Assembly: GCF_035497915.1 (NCBI RefSeq) | Contig: NZ_DATJCS010000038.1 | Location: forward strand, 14,653-78,652 | DNA length: 64,000 nt | From: Serpens sp035497915 | GTDB lineage: Bacteria > Pseudomonadota > Gammaproteobacteria > Pseudomonadales > Pseudomonadaceae | Reading direction: 5' to 3' | Shown here: in pieces, positions 8,061-15,729 of the stretch | How positions within the stretch are numbered: position 1 is the stretch's first letter | Layout of the letters: each line of letters opens with the position of its first letter | Made by a program: the position numbers and the translations under genes | Notes under the pieces: model-generated | Told to the model about the DNA's origin: nothing | What the model saw: the letters and a program-made list of their open reading frames with translations, nothing else | The model's database searches: none

Positions 8061-8918
8061 ATGAACAAGCGGCAGACCCGTTCCTTCGCCATCGGCTCCA
8101 CCGCTGTCGCGGCGCTGGTCTTTCTCGGCCTCACCGTCGACAGCCACCGCCAGTTCCCCGAGCTGACCAACGCCGACAGCATCACCCCGGCGGTGACCCG
8201 CGGCATGGACATCTGGCACGCCAACAACTGCATCAACTGCCACACCCTGTTCGGCGAAGGCGCCTACTACGCGCCGGACCTGACCAAGATTACCCAGCTG
8301 CGTGGCGCGCCCTATCTCAAGGCGTTCATGAAGGAACCGGAACGCTTCTACGACGAACAGCGCCACCGCCGACTGATGCCCAATCCCGATCTCGAAGAGG
8401 GCGAGATCGACGACCTGATCGCCTTCCTGGACTGGGTCTCCAATGTCGACAACCAGGGCTGGCCGCCCCGGCCGATTCTGGTCACCGGCTCCTCGATTCC
8501 GGGCACCGGGCTGACCATCGCCCAGCAGGATCTCTCGGCCGGCGGTCAATTGCCGCCCGGCGCGCGCCCCGTCTCCGGCAGCGAGGATCCCATCGCCCTC
8601 GGCGAGGCCCTGTTCCGCACCGCCAGCCCCGCCTGCAACGCCTGCCATTCCATCGCCCCCGGGGTGAACCTGGCCGGGCCGACCCTGGCCGACCTGGCCA
8701 CCCGGGCGCGCCAGGTCATCGAATCGCCGGATTACCAGGGCGAGGCCGACAGCGTCGAGGCCTTCATCCGCGAATCCATCGTGTCGCCGAGCGCCTACCT
8801 GCACCCCGGCGCGATGTATTCGACGGCGGGCGTTTCGTTCATGCCCACCAATTACGCCGAGGCGCTGTCCGCCGAGGAAATCGATCAGCTGGTGCAGTAC
8901 CTCGCGTCATTCAAGTGA
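8061..8918 (+). CDS. norC: Nitric oxide reductase subunit C with an extra C-terminal haem-c domain
   Basis: Membrane-anchored cytochrome c subunit of cNOR, passing electrons to NorB. The start ATG 8061 has GGAG 8 bases upstream. An N-terminal membrane anchor (about 9-25) leads to the standard NorC domain: CINCH (57-61), TLFGEGAYYAP, axial Met106 in LMPN and the closing NQGWPPRP. Ordinary NorC (about 146 residues) ends there. This protein runs to 285 residues through a Pro/Gly-rich linker (about 138-176) into a second cytochrome c domain, with CNACH (192-196) and a likely axial Met261 in SFMPTNY. It would therefore be a two-haem subunit. The reading frame is continuous, so this is a genuine fusion. 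The role of the second haem, perhaps as electron entry, is inference. Confidence 0.93.
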   Translation: MNKRQTRSFAIGSTAVAALVFLGLTVDSHRQFPELTNADSITPAVTRGMDIWHANNCINCHTLFGEGAYYAPDLTKITQLRGAPYLKAFMKEPERFYDEQRHRRLMPNPDLEEGEIDDLIAFLDWVSNVDNQGWPPRPILVTGSSIPGTGLTIAQQDLSAGGQLPPGARPVSGSEDPIALGEALFRTASPACNACHSIAPGVNLAGPTLADLATRARQVIESPDYQGEADSVEAFIRESIVSPSAYLHPGAMYSTAGVSFMPTNYAEALSAEEIDQLVQYLASFK

Positions 8919-8963
8919 ACGCGCCGCCACCGGTACGCCGGACGAACAATCAGGGGTTCAGCC

Positions 8964-10328
8964 ATGCGCTACAAATCTCAATCCGTCGCCTACTGGTACT
9001 TCGCCGTGGCCATGGTGCTGTTCGGGCTGCAGCTGGTGTTCGGGCTGTTGTCGGCCGCCAAGTACCTGGGGCCGGATCCGCTGCTGAACATCCTGCCGTT
9101 CGACGTGAGCAAGGTGATCCACACCAACCTGCTGATCGTCTGGGTGCTCACCGGCTTCATGGGCGCGACCTACTGGATGGTGCCCGACGAATCACGCACC
9201 GAGCTGCACAGCACCCGGCTGGCCTATATCCAGCTGGTGCTGTGGGTGCTGATGGGCGTGACGGCGGTCATCGGCTACCTGTTCGGCTACGGCACCGGCA
9301 ACAAGCTGCTTGAGCAGCCGCTGCCGCACAAGATCGTCATCGTCATCTGCATGCTGATCTTCCTCTACAACATCGGCATGACCATCAGGAAATCCGGGCG
9401 CTTCACCACCACCGAGGGCGTGCTGTTGCTGGGGCTGGTGAGCTCCGCCGTGCTGTTCCTGCCCGCCCTGCTGCATTACGAGAACTACACGGTCTCCATC
9501 TTCTACCGCTGGTGGACCATCCATCTGTGGGTGGAGGGCGTGTGGATGATGATCATGGGCGGCTTCCTCGCCTACCTGCTGATCCGCCTGTCCGGCGCGG
9601 ACCGCGAGGTGCTGGAGAAGTGGCTGTACGTGATCGTCGGGCTGGTGTTCATTGCCGGCATCCTCGGCACCGCCCACCACTATTACTGGGTCGGCGTGCC
9701 CTATTACTGGCTGCCGATCGGCGGCTTCTTCAGCGCGCTGGAACCCCTGGCGATCGTCGGCATGGCCATGTACGCCTACAGCGCGATGCGCCGTTCAGGG
9801 CTGGCACACCCCAACGCGCTGGCACTGCACTGGACGCTGGGCAGCACCATCTTCACCCTGTTCGGCGCCGGGCTGCTGGGGCTGGCGCACACCTGGCCGA
9901 GCATCAACAAATGGACCCATGGCACGCTGGTCACCGCCATGCACGGCCATGCCGCCTTCTACGGCGCCTACGCAATGATCGTGCTGGCGATGATCACCTA
10001 CGCCCTGCCCTCGCTCACCGACAAGCGCCCGGAGCAGGGCAGCGCCCTCGGCTACTGGGCGTTCTGGCTACAGCTGGCCGGCATGTTCGGCATGACCCTG
10101 TCCTTCGCCACCGCCGGCATCGGCCAGGTGTACCTGGAGCGGATCATGGGCATGGGTTATCTGGACGCGCAGCTGAAGATCCAGATCCACTTCGTCATGC
10201 TGATCAGCACCGCGACCCTATTCGCCGTCGGCGTGGGGCTGTTTATCTATGACTTCTTCCGCTACCACCCCCGCCTAGAGGTGATCACCGAGCGGGATGT
10301 ACCGACCACGGCGGAGCGGAATGCCTGA
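8964..10328 (+). CDS. norB: Nitric oxide reductase subunit B (cytochrome b, catalytic)
   Basis: Catalytic subunit of cytochrome-c-dependent NO reductase; reduces 2 NO to N2O at a haem b3/FeB centre in the inner membrane. It has 454 residues and twelve predicted membrane helices. All key ligands are present by comparison with P. aeruginosa NorB: H53 and H329 (haem b), H327 (haem b3), H187, H238 and H239 plus E191 (FeB), and E260. A GGGG ribosome binding site precedes ATG 8964. It lies 45 bases after norC, and its end overlaps the likely norQ start. Confidence 0.97.
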   Translation: MRYKSQSVAYWYFAVAMVLFGLQLVFGLLSAAKYLGPDPLLNILPFDVSKVIHTNLLIVWVLTGFMGATYWMVPDESRTELHSTRLAYIQLVLWVLMGVTAVIGYLFGYGTGNKLLEQPLPHKIVIVICMLIFLYNIGMTIRKSGRFTTTEGVLLLGLVSSAVLFLPALLHYENYTVSIFYRWWTIHLWVEGVWMMIMGGFLAYLLIRLSGADREVLEKWLYVIVGLVFIAGILGTAHHYYWVGVPYYWLPIGGFFSALEPLAIVGMAMYAYSAMRRSGLAHPNALALHWTLGSTIFTLFGAGLLGLAHTWPSINKWTHGTLVTAMHGHAAFYGAYAMIVLAMITYALPSLTDKRPEQGSALGYWAFWLQLAGMFGMTLSFATAGIGQVYLERIMGMGYLDAQLKIQIHFVMLISTATLFAVGVGLFIYDFFRYHPRLEVITERDVPTTAERNA

Positions 10329-11148
10329 GGTGGGGATGGAGCCGTCGATCCGGCTGACGGCGCGCCCGTCGGCGGACGCGCCCTGGTACTGCCCGGTCGG
10401 CGGCGAGGTGGCGTTGTTCGAGCAATGCCATGCCCGTGGGCTGGCCGTGATGCTCAAGGGGCCGACCGGGTGCGGCAAGACGCGCTTCGTCGAACATATG
10501 GCCTGGCGGCTGGGCCGACCGCTGATCACCATCCCCTGCCACGACGACCTGACCGCCAGCGACCTGATCGGCCGTTTCCTGATCCGCCACGACGGCACCG
10601 TCTGGCAGGACGGACCACTGACCCGCGCGGTGCGCGAAGGCGCCATCTGCTATCTGGACGAGGTCGTCGAGGCGCGACAGGACACCGTGGTGGTGCTGCA
10701 TGCGCTGACCGACTACCGGCGCATGCTGCCGATCGACAAGACCGGCGAAACCCTCGAAGCCGCAGCGGGCTTCCAGCTGGTGGTGTCCTACAACCCCGGC
10801 TACCAGCGCCTGCTAAAGGACCTGAAACCCAGCACCCGGCAGCGCTTCGTGGCCATGGACCTGGACTTCCCGGCACCGGAGCAGGAGGCGCTGATCGTGC
10901 AACGGGAAAGCGGCGTCGAGCCGGCCATCGCCCGCGGGCTGGTCAGCCTGGCCGGGCGCATTCGCCAGCTGCGCGACCGTGGCTTGGCGGAAGTGCCCAG
11001 CACGCGGCTGCTGATCGCGGCCGCCACCCTGATCCAGTGCGGCGTTCCGGTGCGGGAAGCCTGTCGGGCGGCCATCGTCTCGCCACTGTCCGACGAGGCC
11101 TCGATGGTCAGCGCCCTGCGCGACCTGGTCGACGGCACCTTCGTGTAG
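10321..11148 (+). CDS. norQ: NorQ-type AAA+ ATPase (MoxR/CbbQ family)
   Basis: MoxR-class AAA+ ATPase needed to activate NO reductase, probably by helping insert the non-haem iron with NorD. 275 residues from ATG 10321, which overlaps the norB stop by 8 bases; an alternative start at 10336 with GAGG upstream is equally plausible. Walker A is GPTGCGKT (47-54), Walker B is CYLDEV, and the CbbQ/NorQ C-terminal region follows. Translational coupling with norB is likely. Confidence 0.92.
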   Translation: MPEVGMEPSIRLTARPSADAPWYCPVGGEVALFEQCHARGLAVMLKGPTGCGKTRFVEHMAWRLGRPLITIPCHDDLTASDLIGRFLIRHDGTVWQDGPLTRAVREGAICYLDEVVEARQDTVVVLHALTDYRRMLPIDKTGETLEAAAGFQLVVSYNPGYQRLLKDLKPSTRQRFVAMDLDFPAPEQEALIVQRESGVEPAIARGLVSLAGRIRQLRDRGLAEVPSTRLLIAAATLIQCGVPVREACRAAIVSPLSDEASMVSALRDLVDGTFV

Positions 11149-11159
11149 AGGCGGGCGCC

Positions 11160-13181
11160 ATGGCGGAAGCCGAAGAGCTGGTCAGCGACGCGGCGCGCCA
11201 CGCGACTCTGCATGCGCGCGCGCTGTGGCGCCGCTACCACCCGCTGCCGGAAGGCCCGCCGACCGCCAGACTGGTCGACATCGCCCCGCGCCTGGAACTG
11301 TTGATCACCGCGACCACCGGAACGGCTTACCCGATCCGCATTGCCCAGCCACCCGCCCAGCCGACACTGCTGGCGCGCGTCTTCCGTCGCGCGCAGCACC
11401 CCTGGCAACGCCAGGCGGTCCCCGCCACCGACGGCCGTCACCTGTGGCTGCCCGCCGATTCGGGCCTCGAAGAGGTCGCCCGCGGCCACGAGCTCTATCG
11501 GGTCATGGCGCTGCAGCAGGCCATCCGGGCGCAACGCGGCAGCGCCGCAGCCATGGCTGCCCCGCTGCCGCCTCTGCTGGCAGACGCCTACCTGCTGCTC
11601 GAAGCCTGGGCCGTCGATGTGACGCTGACTCGGCTGCTGCCCGGGCTGGGCGCCGGCATCGAGCGCCTGAAGGCACATGCGCTGCGCCAGCGCCCGCCGC
11701 TGGCGGCATTCTCCGCACCACGCCAGCCACTCGAAGCGCTGGTCCGGCAACTGCTCGCCAGCCCCTGCGGCCAGGCACCGACGGGCTTTCCGTGCAGCGA
11801 CTCGCCCGACCAGTCACTGCGCCAGGCTGCCGCCCTGCTCGCCAGCCTCGGCCTGTCGCCCGACGACCACCGCGTCGGCAATGCGCCGCTGCTGCACGAC
11901 GGGTGGACCGGCAGTCTGCTTGCGCCAGCGCCTGGCGAGGCTGCCGCAGCGCCGGCGCCCGACCCGGCAGCCTGCCCGCCCCCACGCAGTGCCCGGTTGC
12001 CGCGTCGCCCGGAGGTGCGCCATGCCGAGCCGGACGAGGACCAGGGCGACGAAGGGATCTTCATGGTGCAGGCCGACGAGCCGCATCAGCATGCCGAAGA
12101 CCCGCTGGGGCTGAATCGCCCGCTCGACCGGGACGAGGACACCAGCGCCGACGAATACGGCGACATGCTCAGCGAGCTGCCGCAGGCGCGACTGGTCGCC
12201 ACGCCACAGCCCCCCCGGGAGGTTCTGATCAGCGACGATCCGCCGGAGGGCGGCACACGCCTGCAGCTCGCGCACGCCCTGGCAGCGGGCGAGGGGCTGG
12301 CATATCCGGAGTGGGACTACCGCGCCGGGCAGTATCGGCAGCCTGGCGCCATCGTCCGGCCGCTGCCCAACCTGCCCGGTTCGCCCGCCTGGGTGGAGCG
12401 GACGCTGGAGGAGCACCGCGCGCTGCTGGGGCAGATCCGGCGGCGCTTCGAGATGCTCAGGGCCCGGCGGGTGGCCCGGCGACGCCAACTGGACGGCGAC
12501 GAGATCGATCTGGAGGCTTATGTCGACAGCTACGCCGACTTCCGGGGGGGCGCCTCGCTGTCCGAGGCGTTGTACCAGAGCCAACGCAAGGCGGAACGGG
12601 ATCTGGCCATCTGCCTGCTGATCGACGTCAGCGGCTCCACCGACGGCTGGATCTCCAACCACCGACGCATCATCGACGTGGAGCGCGAAGCCCTGCTGCT
12701 GGTATGCGTGGCCCTCGACGGTCTGGGCGAGCCCTATGCGGTGCAGGCCTTTTCGGGCGAGGGCCCCGAGGTGGTGATCGTGCGCCAGCTGAAGGGCTTC
12801 GATGAGCCCTACGGCCGCGAAGTGGCGCTGCGCATCAGCGCGCTGGAGCCCGAGCACTACACCCGCACGGGCGCCGCGATTCGGCATGCCAGCAGCGGGC
12901 TGATGCGCCAGCGCGCCACGCACCGCCTGCTGTTGCTGCTCTCGGACGGCAGGCCGAACGATCAGGACGACTACGAGGGGACTTATGGGGTCGAGGACAT
13001 GCGCCAGTCCGTCCGCGAAGCCACCGAGCAAGGCATTTCCACGTTCTGCCTGACCATCGACCGCCAAGCGCCCGGCTACCTGCCACTGACCTTCGGCGCA
13101 GGGCAGTACGCGCTACTGGACCATCCCGAACGACTGCCGAGCGTGCTGCTGGAATGGCTCAGACGCCTGGTAGCGCGCTGA
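11160..13181 (+). CDS. norD: NorD, VWA-domain NO reductase activation protein
   Basis: Cytoplasmic partner of NorQ required for active NO reductase. 673 residues. The C-terminal von Willebrand A domain has a complete MIDAS motif DVSGST beginning at D489, with a later LLLLSDGRPND. A long acidic, Ala/Pro-rich linker (about 255-390) precedes it. The start ATG 11160 lies 11 bases after norQ. This is the last gene of the operon; no nir, norE or norF genes follow, and the next gene is on the other strand. Confidence 0.94.
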   Translation: MAEAEELVSDAARHATLHARALWRRYHPLPEGPPTARLVDIAPRLELLITATTGTAYPIRIAQPPAQPTLLARVFRRAQHPWQRQAVPATDGRHLWLPADSGLEEVARGHELYRVMALQQAIRAQRGSAAAMAAPLPPLLADAYLLLEAWAVDVTLTRLLPGLGAGIERLKAHALRQRPPLAAFSAPRQPLEALVRQLLASPCGQAPTGFPCSDSPDQSLRQAAALLASLGLSPDDHRVGNAPLLHDGWTGSLLAPAPGEAAAAPAPDPAACPPPRSARLPRRPEVRHAEPDEDQGDEGIFMVQADEPHQHAEDPLGLNRPLDRDEDTSADEYGDMLSELPQARLVATPQPPREVLISDDPPEGGTRLQLAHALAAGEGLAYPEWDYRAGQYRQPGAIVRPLPNLPGSPAWVERTLEEHRALLGQIRRRFEMLRARRVARRRQLDGDEIDLEAYVDSYADFRGGASLSEALYQSQRKAERDLAICLLIDVSGSTDGWISNHRRIIDVEREALLLVCVALDGLGEPYAVQAFSGEGPEVVIVRQLKGFDEPYGREVALRISALEPEHYTRTGAAIRHASSGLMRQRATHRLLLLLSDGRPNDQDDYEGTYGVEDMRQSVREATEQGISTFCLTIDRQAPGYLPLTFGAGQYALLDHPERLPSVLLEWLRRLVAR

Positions 13182-13189
13182 GGATCCGC

Positions 13190-13441
13190 TCACTCCAGCG
13201 GTTCACGCTTCCAGCGGTAGTGGCTCACCTGACCGCGCCCTTCGTAACGACGGGCCTGGACGAAACGGTACTCACCCGCTGGCTCGTCGCGAAAATCCGC
13301 CTGCAGCGGCCGGAAGTGCTGGAACTGGGCCTTGGCTCCATAGCGGTTGAGCGCCTGCTCCGCAGTCGCCGAGTTCGGCTGGCCGGCACAGGCGGACAGC
13401 ACAAGGGTGGAGCCCAGCAGGGCCAGGATCGACAGACGCAT
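13190..13441 (-). CDS. Small hypothetical lipoprotein
   Basis: 83-residue product with a lipoprotein signal peptide: MRLSILALLGSTLVLSAC, lipobox LSAC with the lipidated Cys at 18. The start ATG 13441 is chosen because GAGGGA lies 7 bases upstream and the signal peptide begins there. The mature part is charged and rich in aromatic and Arg residues (HFRPLQADF, YRFVQARRYEG). The family is not recognised. It converges on norD with 8 bases between stops. Confidence 0.75.
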   Translation of the reverse strand: MRLSILALLGSTLVLSACAGQPNSATAEQALNRYGAKAQFQHFRPLQADFRDEPAGEYRFVQARRYEGRGQVSHYRWKREPLE

Positions 13442-13561
13442 GGCAGGTCCCTCGCGGTAGGGGATGAGGTCACTGTGTGGACTCCTTCCGCCCGCCATGG
13501 TTGCAGCGCCGCGCCGGCGGGCTTCTTTTTTGCCCGGCCTTCTGGTAAAAAGGCCGCCGTT

Positions 13562-13636
13562 GCGGGCGTCGTATAATGGCCATTACCTGAGCTTCCCAAG
13601 CTCATGACGTGGGTTCGATTCCCATCGCCCGCTCCA
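13562..13636 (+). tRNA. tRNA-Gly (anticodon CCC)
   Basis: Full cloverleaf of 75 nt. Acceptor stem GCGGGCG pairs with CGCCCGC (13625-13631), discriminator base U, and CCA is encoded at 13634-13636. The anticodon stem TGAGC/GCTCA encloses the loop TTCCCAA with CCC at 13595-13597. The T arm GTGGG-TTCGATT-CCCAT is intact. A rho-independent terminator follows after 10 bases. Confidence 0.96.
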
Positions 13637-13646
13637 GCTCTCCTGA

Positions 13647-13672
13647 AAACCGGCCCGATGGCCGGTTTTTTC
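13647..13672 (+). terminator. Rho-independent terminator after tRNA-Gly
   Basis: AAACCGGC-CCGATG-GCCGGTTT hairpin followed by a run of T residues, 10 bases after the tRNA CCA end. The A-rich left arm may also help stop the convergent DUF2780 transcript. Confidence 0.85.
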
Positions 13673-13687
13673 GTTTCCGGCAGGTGC

Positions 13688-14236
13688 TCAGCGCGGTGCG
13701 CCCCAGACACTGGCCAGGTTCTGCAGCAGCGACGCGCTGACGCCTTCACCGCCGAAGTACTGCAGCAGCAGCTGGGAGAAGACCCCCACCATGCTGCTGT
13801 CCATGCCCAGCGCGGAAAACGCCTGGTTCACCCCGGCCTGGCTGCCGGTATTGCCCAGCGCGGCGCCGAGCAGTGATGACTGGCTGCCCTGGCCGCTCAG
13901 CATGCCCAGGGCGTTCAGCTGGCTGAGCGCGTTGCTGCCGGTGAGCTGCTGCAGACCCGGCACCTGCCGGGTCAGCTCGGCGTACTGGTTGCCGCCCAGC
14001 TGGCTCTGCGCCAGACCGAGCAGCGCGGCGGTGCCGCCCAGGGCCTGCTGGCCGGTGACCGGCGTGCCGGCGAACACATTGAGCAGCTCGGTGACGGTGC
14101 TTTGCGTGGCGCCGCCGGGGGTGGCGGCATGGATGGCCGAGGCGGTCTGCGCGGCATCGTTCATGGTCATGCCGGAGCCGGAGCAACCGGACAGCGCCGC
14201 GAGCAACGCCAGGGTCGCTGGAGCGAGGGGCTTCAT
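13688..14236 (-). CDS. DUF2780 (VcgC/VcgE-like) lipoprotein
   Basis: 182 residues with a lipoprotein signal (lipobox LSGC, Cys18). The mature part is low in charge, rich in Gln, Ala, Gly and Leu, and contains helix-turn repeats (LLNVFAGTPVTGQQALGGTAALL, then VFSQLLLQYFGGEGVSASLL), a pattern I associate with DUF2780. GAGG lies 8 bases before ATG 14236. Function is unknown. It sits just downstream of zapA, where many pseudomonads carry the 6S RNA gene and a 5-formyl-THF cyclo-ligase. Confidence 0.75.
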   Translation of the reverse strand: MKPLAPATLALLAALSGCSGSGMTMNDAAQTASAIHAATPGGATQSTVTELLNVFAGTPVTGQQALGGTAALLGLAQSQLGGNQYAELTRQVPGLQQLTGSNALSQLNALGMLSGQGSQSSLLGAALGNTGSQAGVNQAFSALGMDSSMVGVFSQLLLQYFGGEGVSASLLQNLASVWGAPR

Positions 14237-14333
14237 CGAATAATCCTCATGGGGGGAAAAGAACCCAGCGGATTATCGACCGGTATCAGGCGATTGCCAG
14301 CCGAGCGGACTCGGCAGGCGCGAAGGAGGGGGA

Positions 14334-14639
14334 TCAGCCGGCGGCCAGATCGAGTTGCAGCTGAATGCGGTCGCGGGTGGCCATGAGCCTTTGCTCGACC
14401 GACTCCAGCTGCTGGCGATGCTGTTCCTGCATTTCCAGGTGGGCGGAGCAGACGCTGAGCGCCGCCAGCAGTAGCAGTTCGTCCGAGCGCATGGCCGGAC
14501 GCTTTTGCTGGATATCTGCAATGTGAGCGCGCAACAACGCAGCCGATTCCTCGAGAAGCTTCTGCTTCCCGCTCGGAGCCTTGAGAGCATAGTCGCGGCC
14601 GAAGAAGCTCAGAACCGAGACTGCGTTATCGCTGTTCAT
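14334..14639 (-). CDS. zapA: Cell division protein ZapA
   Basis: 101-residue ZapA family protein, a cytoplasmic tetramer that bundles FtsZ filaments. The N-terminal head has the pattern V.(I/L)FGRDY.L.AP.G...LLE.SA; a C-terminal coiled coil spans about 60-100. ATG 14639 overlaps the TIGR02449 stop by 4 bases (ATGA), so the two are translationally coupled. Confidence 0.9.
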   Translation of the reverse strand: MNSDNAVSVLSFFGRDYALKAPSGKQKLLEESAALLRAHIADIQQKRPAMRSDELLLLAALSVCSAHLEMQEQHRQQLESVEQRLMATRDRIQLQLDLAAG

Positions 14640-14902
14640 GCGCTGGCGATGACACTACCGATGCCGGTGCTCTGACCGGCGGCCGTCAGCTTGCCAGCCC
14701 GCTGCAGCAGGGTTTGCAGGCGCGCGACCACGGCGCCCTGTTTCTCTTCCATTTCCATTACCTGCAGTTGCAGGCTGTCGTTCTCTTCCTTGATCTGCGC
14801 CAGGGCTTCGGTCAACTCGGTCTGATTGGCCAGCAACTGCTGATTCTGCGTGAGCAGATCGCCAATGAGTTGCTCCATTTGCTCGAGGGTTTCTTCCAAC
14901 AT
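14636..14902 (-). CDS. TIGR02449 family coiled-coil protein upstream of zapA
   Basis: 88-residue protein, nearly all heptad coiled coil (leucines and glutamates in LEQMEQLIGDLLTQNQQLL). It resembles ZapB in size and shape and is regularly found next to zapA in gammaproteobacteria. Two ATGs stand in tandem (14905 and 14902). The second has better spacing from GGAAG and is chosen. A division-related role is inferred from linkage with zapA. Confidence 0.8.
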   Translation of the reverse strand: MLEETLEQMEQLIGDLLTQNQQLLANQTELTEALAQIKEENDSLQLQVMEMEEKQGAVVARLQTLLQRAGKLTAAGQSTGIGSVIASA

Positions 14903-15090
14903 CATGACTTCCAGGGCATATCAACGGAGCCGCTACGATAATGGAAATGCGCAGCGGGTGGCCAGCAGCAAAAAGACTCCGAACGTCATCTTTCCGACCG
15001 CTACCCGCCGCAGTCGTCGGAGATTCGCACAGCGCTTCCCGGGGAACTATCTTTTCAGCATCGTTCACGACCGCAGGGAATCCCCGAACA

Positions 15091-15351
15091 ATGATCAGCA
15101 ACGCTTTTATAGATGCAGAAATCTTTCGCGAATATCTGATCGCCGTCGGCCTGGAAATACCGCCCCAGACAACTCCAGTGGAGGCCTGCGAGCTGGCGGT
15201 GCGCGGCCTCGACGACCAGCGGGCGCGGGAGCTGCGCCATCTGGTGGAACAGCTGCTGGCCGGCAGCGCCACCCTGCATCCGGACGTGCGCGAGGCCATT
15301 TCCCATGCGCTGCTGCCGGCGCTGTGCGAGGCGGCGGAACGGGGTGGCTGA
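15091..15351 (+). CDS. Hypothetical protein, 86 residues
   Basis: Unrecognised small, soluble, acidic protein, mostly helical by composition (EIFREYLIAVGL, then DDQRARELRHLVEQLL). The start ATG 15091 has a weak GGAA 13 bases upstream. It is divergent from the zapA pair across 185 bases and sits where YgfB is usually found, but I see no UPF0149 features. GC-rich codon use is like its neighbours. Confidence 0.6.
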   Translation: MISNAFIDAEIFREYLIAVGLEIPPQTTPVEACELAVRGLDDQRARELRHLVEQLLAGSATLHPDVREAISHALLPALCEAAERGG

Positions 15352-15499
15352 ACTCCCGGCTTTTTTATGCCGGCCACCTGCCAACGACACTTGCCGGCGA
15401 TATACTTTGCAACCGCTACCGCTGTCTGGCGCGAACTTTCCGGCCAACAGTCACCGTACCCCATCTTTCAAATCACCGCGTATAGCAAACAGGTAACTC

Positions 15500-15724
15500 G
15501 TGACCAAAGAAGAGCTGCGTGCCGAACTCGAACGCCAGGCCAGCCGATATAAGGATATTTACGGCGGGGAAGTCATTACCTACGCCGCCCAGCCGGACCC
15601 GGGCCGCAAACCCTGGAGAAAGAAATCCACCGTTTCCGACCAAGTGTTCGAACGCGAACTGGAGCGCATGGAAAAAGACCTGCGCAAGGCCGCCGAAGAG
15701 CAGGCCGGCAAAGCGGGCAACTGA
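15500..15724 (+). CDS. Conserved hypothetical protein, 74 residues
   Basis: Small charged cytoplasmic protein starting at GTG 15500. The pattern KEELRAELERQ...YKDIYGGEV.TYAAQPDPGRKPWRKK followed by a Lys/Glu-rich helix resembles a short hypothetical seen in pseudomonads, but I cannot name a function. A TATACT hexamer near 15400 could be part of its promoter. It converges on the HerA-like gene with 5 bases between stops. Confidence 0.65.
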   Translation: MTKEELRAELERQASRYKDIYGGEVITYAAQPDPGRKPWRKKSTVSDQVFERELERMEKDLRKAAEEQAGKAGN

Positions 15725-15729
15725 TCCGC

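Noticed and set aside
13572..13577. TATAAT hexamer that looks like a perfect -10 box
   Set aside because: It lies inside the tRNA-Gly D arm (13562-13636), so it is part of the mature RNA sequence rather than a promoter element.
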